DNA of 64,000 bases from Bartonella ancashensis. Its GTDB lineage: Bacteria; Pseudomonadota; Alphaproteobacteria; Rhizobiales; Rhizobiaceae. The position numbers and the translations under genes are program-made. Of this stretch, positions 60,433 through 64,000 are shown piece after piece. The stretch lies in the NCBI RefSeq assembly GCF_001281405.1, contig NZ_CP010401.1, positions 830,001 through 894,000 of the forward strand, written 5' to 3'. Below the pieces are notes generated by a model that saw nothing but the letters and a program-made list of their open reading frames with translations, was not told where the DNA came from and did no database searches. The stretch's first letter is position 1. Every line of letters starts with the position of its first letter.

Positions 60433-61995
60433 ATGGAATGGATCTTTGATCCACATGCGTGGCTTGGTCTAGTTACTTTGATTTTTCTCGAAATTGTTTT
60501 GGGAGTCGATAATCTCGTTTTTATTGCAGTTTTAGCAGAAAAATTGCCATTACATTTACGTGATCGTGCACGCTTAATTGGTTTAACAGTAGCATTGGCA
60601 ATGCGACTCTTTTTGCTTTCAATGATTGGCTGGATAATAAGTCTTGATGAGGTAATTTTTTCTATCAAGTCTTTCGCTTTTGGTTGGCATCATCTTATTT
60701 TGATTAGTGGTGGAGCGTTTTTATTAGCAAAAGGAACGATGGAATTACATGAGAGGTTAGAGGGTGTGCCACGTGAAAAAGAAAGAGATGTTGCGCGCGC
60801 TTTTTTTTGGCAGGTAATTGTTCAAATCATTGTACTAGATGCGGTGTTTTCTTTGGATAGCATCATTACGGCAACAGGTATAATTCACAAAGATCAAGCA
60901 ACTGTCATGTACACAGCAGTTATTGTTGCTATGGGAGTAATGATTTGGGGATCTGGTGCTATTACTCATTTTATTAGTCGTCATCCTACGATTGTTATTC
61001 TTTGTCTTGGATTTTTAATGATGATAGGTTTCACCCTTATTGTTGAAGGATTTGGATTTCATATCCCAAAGGGTTACGTGTATGCCGCTATAGGTTTTTC
61101 AGTTCTTGTTGAATCTTTCAATCAGATTGGACGTCGTAATCGCGAAAAGATGATTACAACGGATGATTTGCGTGAGCGCACGGCAAATACTGTGTTAAGG
61201 CTTTTAGGAGGTGGAACAAAAGATGGTAACCTTGGTGAGACTGTTGATGTTATTGCCGAACAAGCGGCATCTTCAGAAATTTTTAAACCAGAAGAAAAAG
61301 AAATGATACGCGGTGTCCTCGATTTAGCCGATCGTCCCGTTCGCTCTATTATGTCACCACGTAATGAAATTGAATGGTTGGATTTGAGTAGTGATGAAAG
61401 TGAAATGCGTGAAGAACTACAAAATGTTCGGCATAGTCGCTTGGTCCTTGCACATAAAAAAGTAGATGAATTTGTCGGTGTTGCCCTAACGAAAGATCTC
61501 CTTTCTAATTTGATTGAAGGTAAAGAAATTAACTGGAAGAAGGCTATGCGCGAACCGCTTGTTGTGCACGAAAATACAAGTGTTTTACGACTAATGGAGC
61601 AATTGCGCTATTCTTCAATCCAGCTTGCTATTATTGTTGATGAACATGGTTCTTTTGAAGGAATTGCGACACCAACAGATATTTTAGAAGCTATCGCTGG
61701 TGATTTTCCTGATGATGATGAAGAGCTGGTTGTAGCAGAAAAATTTGAAGATGGAAGTCTTCTCGTTGAAGGATATGCAGATATCCGCCGTTTAAGTGGT
61801 TATCTTGACCGCAATCTTGTTGATGAATCAGACCGTTATACTACCCTTGCGGGATTTATGCTTTGGCATTTTGGTTATTTGCCAAATGAAGGAGAAAGTT
61901 TTGAATCTGAAGGCTTGTGTTTTAAAGTTGTGCAAATGGATCGTAGGAATATTTCTAAAGTTCTCATTCTACCACTTGCTTCAATTGAAGAGTAA
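60433..61995 (+). CDS. TerC-CBS-CorC/HlyC membrane protein
   Basis: 520 residues in three parts. Residues of about 1-240 are a TerC-type membrane domain with seven or more helices; the acidic motifs are LGLVTLIFLEIVLGVDNLVF and QIIVLDAVFSLDSIITATG. Two CBS domains follow (about 300-430; VRSIMSPRNEIEWLD, TPTDILEAIAG). The C-terminal CorC_HlyC domain (about 440-515) includes LLVEGYADIRRLSGYL and TLAGFMLWHFGYLP. This matches the YoaE/YegH type. Metal or tellurite-related transport is a family-level inference. Single gene. Confidence 0.9.
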   Translation: MEWIFDPHAWLGLVTLIFLEIVLGVDNLVFIAVLAEKLPLHLRDRARLIGLTVALAMRLFLLSMIGWIISLDEVIFSIKSFAFGWHHLILISGGAFLLAKGTMELHERLEGVPREKERDVARAFFWQVIVQIIVLDAVFSLDSIITATGIIHKDQATVMYTAVIVAMGVMIWGSGAITHFISRHPTIVILCLGFLMMIGFTLIVEGFGFHIPKGYVYAAIGFSVLVESFNQIGRRNREKMITTDDLRERTANTVLRLLGGGTKDGNLGETVDVIAEQAASSEIFKPEEKEMIRGVLDLADRPVRSIMSPRNEIEWLDLSSDESEMREELQNVRHSRLVLAHKKVDEFVGVALTKDLLSNLIEGKEINWKKAMREPLVVHENTSVLRLMEQLRYSSIQLAIIVDEHGSFEGIATPTDILEAIAGDFPDDDEELVVAEKFEDGSLLVEGYADIRRLSGYLDRNLVDESDRYTTLAGFMLWHFGYLPNEGESFESEGLCFKVVQMDRRNISKVLILPLASIEE

Positions 61996-62281
61996 AAAGC
62001 TATTAAAAAAAGTCAAAGAAGATAAGTTTTTTGTCGTTTATGGTAATTGCATTGCGTCTGTGTGTACTGATTTTGCAACTATAGAATGTAGATGCGGTTT
62101 TCTGTACATCAATATTGATGTGCGATGGGAGATATAGGTGCATTGTAAAAGACGAGTAATTTTGTTCTTGGTATTAGTTATAAGTACGTACAACCCGCAC
62201 AGTGTTAAATTAATCAAGAATTTAAGTTAAAGTGCCATCTACTCTGTATATATAGCATAGGTAGATAAATGGAGATAAGTC

Positions 62282-63247
62282 TCATTTATTTTTTTCAGGT
62301 AAGGAAACACTTTGTATCTTTTCTCGATATTGTTGGATTTCAAAAATAGCGATAAAAAATAACGAAAGAATAAAAGGTATAATTAAATAGAATATTCTAA
62401 ATACGATAAGGGCAGCAATAACATCAGTGGGATCTAAGTTAGGCATTCCTGCTATGAATAAAGCTTCAAGAACACCCACTCCTCCAGCTGGAGCATTAGA
62501 AAGTAGGGTTACAGTAAAAGACGCAAGAAAAACACCTAGTATAGAAATAAAACAGACATCTGCATTATGTGGTAGAACAGCGTATATAATTCCTGCTGCA
62601 CCTAAAAGTTCCAGTGGACTAATAAGGAGTTGCTGGATCACAATTTCAAGCTTTGGATAGGAAAATTGAAAATTTTTACCTATGCGCAGAGGTTTCAATT
62701 GAAGCCAACTACAAAAAACATAAAGTGCTATAAATGTAAGTAGAACAGTAGCAATAATTGTGGCAAGCCATTCAGGGATACTTTCATGGATAAGTGTGAT
62801 GATGTTTGGTTGTAGGATTAATACTATTCCCAAAAGCAAAGTCGTTCCGATTGCAAAAGTAAGAGAGCAAAACCCCACTAATATTGCAATTTCTGCTCCA
62901 CTTAACCCTTTCATTGTGTAAGCTCTGTAACGCACAACAGCACCAGAAAAAATGGAAGCTCCTATATTATGCGAAAATGCATAAGTTGTGAACGAACATA
63001 TAGTAATAAATAGCCAAGAAATTTTATGACCAAGATGCTGTAAAGCAATACGATCGTATCCAGCAAGAGCAGCATAGGCAACGAGGGAGCAAAAGCAGGC
63101 TAAAAACCAGTGGTAGAAACTCAGGTCACCCAAACGACTTACTACATCACTAAAAGAAAGGGCTGAGAGTTTTACATAAAGGATACGCATCGATACTAGC
63201 ATTGCTAAAATACCGATAGATGGCCATATAAATGTCTTCAATTTCAC
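62282..63247 (-). CDS. YbhN/UPF0104 family integral membrane protein (LPG synthase TM-like)
   Basis: A 321-residue protein with about eight transmembrane segments that resembles the flippase-like membrane part of lysylphosphatidylglycerol synthase (UPF0104/YbhN). Typical features: TYAFSHNIGASIFSGAVVRYRAYTMKGLSGAEIA and NAPAGGVGVLEALFIAGMP, the latter the family's best-conserved loop. It has no aminoacyltransferase domain, so it is not a full MprF. Single gene with long noncoding DNA upstream. Lipid transport or flipping is possible but unproven. Confidence 0.85.
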   Translation of the reverse strand: MKLKTFIWPSIGILAMLVSMRILYVKLSALSFSDVVSRLGDLSFYHWFLACFCSLVAYAALAGYDRIALQHLGHKISWLFITICSFTTYAFSHNIGASIFSGAVVRYRAYTMKGLSGAEIAILVGFCSLTFAIGTTLLLGIVLILQPNIITLIHESIPEWLATIIATVLLTFIALYVFCSWLQLKPLRIGKNFQFSYPKLEIVIQQLLISPLELLGAAGIIYAVLPHNADVCFISILGVFLASFTVTLLSNAPAGGVGVLEALFIAGMPNLDPTDVIAALIVFRIFYLIIPFILSLFFIAIFEIQQYREKIQSVSLPEKNK

Positions 63248-64000
63248 GCTTCTTTACCCACTTTCTATTTGCACTATAACATTAGTTCGATAGAGATGCA
63301 TACTGCTTGCAAATTGTTACACATATATACGTAACATTATTACTATTAGCAATTTTTTCATTAGCAGTTGTCACAATACATCTGTTTATATTTATGAGCT
63401 ATTTTCGCTCTAGGCAGTAATTTTTATAGATAACACAAGAATTATTCAGACTGTGTTTGTTAACCATTAACTCTGTATTCTCGCGTTTTGTATTTATACT
63501 GCAGCAACATTTTCAGACACATTATTGACACCGAATGCATTAAGGATTCCTAATTTCATGATATTATATATTATGCAGCAAGCTAATTCTTACTTACTTT
63601 TCTGAGTTATCACCACTGCCGCTGCGAGCTTGTCTTCTTTCACCGGAGATAACAAAGTTTTCTATAGATTCTACTATGATTAGTGAGGATTACAAGAGTA
63701 ATTTTTAGGATAACGAATAGAAATTTTAAATTGCGGCTATTATAACAGGAGCTGTTTATTTTTTTCTTTCAATTTTAAAAAGTTTCCAAGATTTTAATAA
63801 GTGGATTCAGAAAGACAAAAAATTATATCGCTAGTGCATGTTTGGGAATTACTTTTCTGTATGTCTTGAGATAAAGTAGTGTTAGTCTGTTAAGAAAAGA
63901 AGGAATCTAGTTGCGAAGTAGTTTTCTTTGAATGAGATTATTTCATAACGAGAAAATGATCTAGAGCCGATTGAAGGTAATGGAACGTATCTTTCTACGT
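63248..64000. other. Noncoding terminal region with a possible gene relic
   Basis: 753 bases with no intact gene. A patch at about 63598-63680 is richer in GC than its surroundings and, on the minus strand, ends an open stretch reading ENFVISGERRQARSGSGDN then SEK-stop; it is closed upstream by a stop codon about 33 codons earlier. It may be the 3' end of a degraded gene. An ATG at 63980 after GAAGG might begin the next gene, but only seven codons are visible. Confidence 0.35.

Overview
The window is AT-rich chromosomal DNA that reads as a host-associated alphaproteobacterium of the order Hyphomicrobiales (Rhizobiales), most probably a Bartonella species. The basis is a reduced rhizobial-type gene order, a BP26/Omp28-like SIMPL protein, an alphaproteobacterial permuted two-piece tmRNA with tag ANDNYAEARLAA, an alphaproteobacterial-type SspB, and long noncoding stretches between core genes. 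The species call is inference. I see no IS element, prophage, CRISPR array or rRNA operon.

Layout. 1-4.1 kb: the end of the macromolecular-synthesis pair dnaG-rpoD, with a perfect hairpin between them. 4.1-12.8 kb: a loose region with a YcgN-family protein, a SIMPL protein, a CAT-anticodon tRNA, an orphan XRE regulator, a DUF475 membrane protein, pncA and ettA, then about 1.4 kb without a convincing gene that holds an orphan terminator and a C10 tract (candidate small RNA). 12.8-33.1 kb: rnpB, then a nearly complete division and cell wall cluster (rsmH-ftsL-ftsI-murE-murF-mraY-murD-ftsW-murG-murC-murB-ddl-ftsQ-ftsA-ftsZ) followed by lpxC, with no mraZ in front. 33.2-38.1 kb: bamD, recN and ligA. 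38.2-45.95 kb, mostly minus strand: pepP, prmA, an SCO1/SenC protein, uvrD, a small ribbon-helix-helix protein, a DUF4169 protein, sspB and the permuted ssrA gene. 46-53.1 kb: a DUF2853 protein, an MFS permease, thyA-folA and the hflK-hflC-DegP-like protease set. 53.3-63.3 kb: miaA, a short RecD-like helicase, pdxJ, a solitary and divergent ilvC, a CycA-like permease, tRNA-Lys(CTT), a TerC-CBS-CorC protein and a YbhN/UPF0104-type membrane protein. The last 750 bases hold no clear gene.

The genes form a few working units. One is peptidoglycan precursor synthesis plus divisome assembly, with LpxC and BamD linking to the outer membrane. A second is ribosome rescue and proteolysis (tmRNA, SspB), with HflKC and DegP nearby for envelope quality control. 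A third is DNA replication and repair (DnaG, LigA, RecN, UvrD, RecD-like). A fourth is thymidylate and folate metabolism. Nearly all reading frames are intact. The points most worth a second look are the candidate sRNA at about 12.3-12.46 kb, the divergent isolated IlvC, the ssrA-sspB-DUF4169-RHH block, and the tRNA/XRE noncoding interval.
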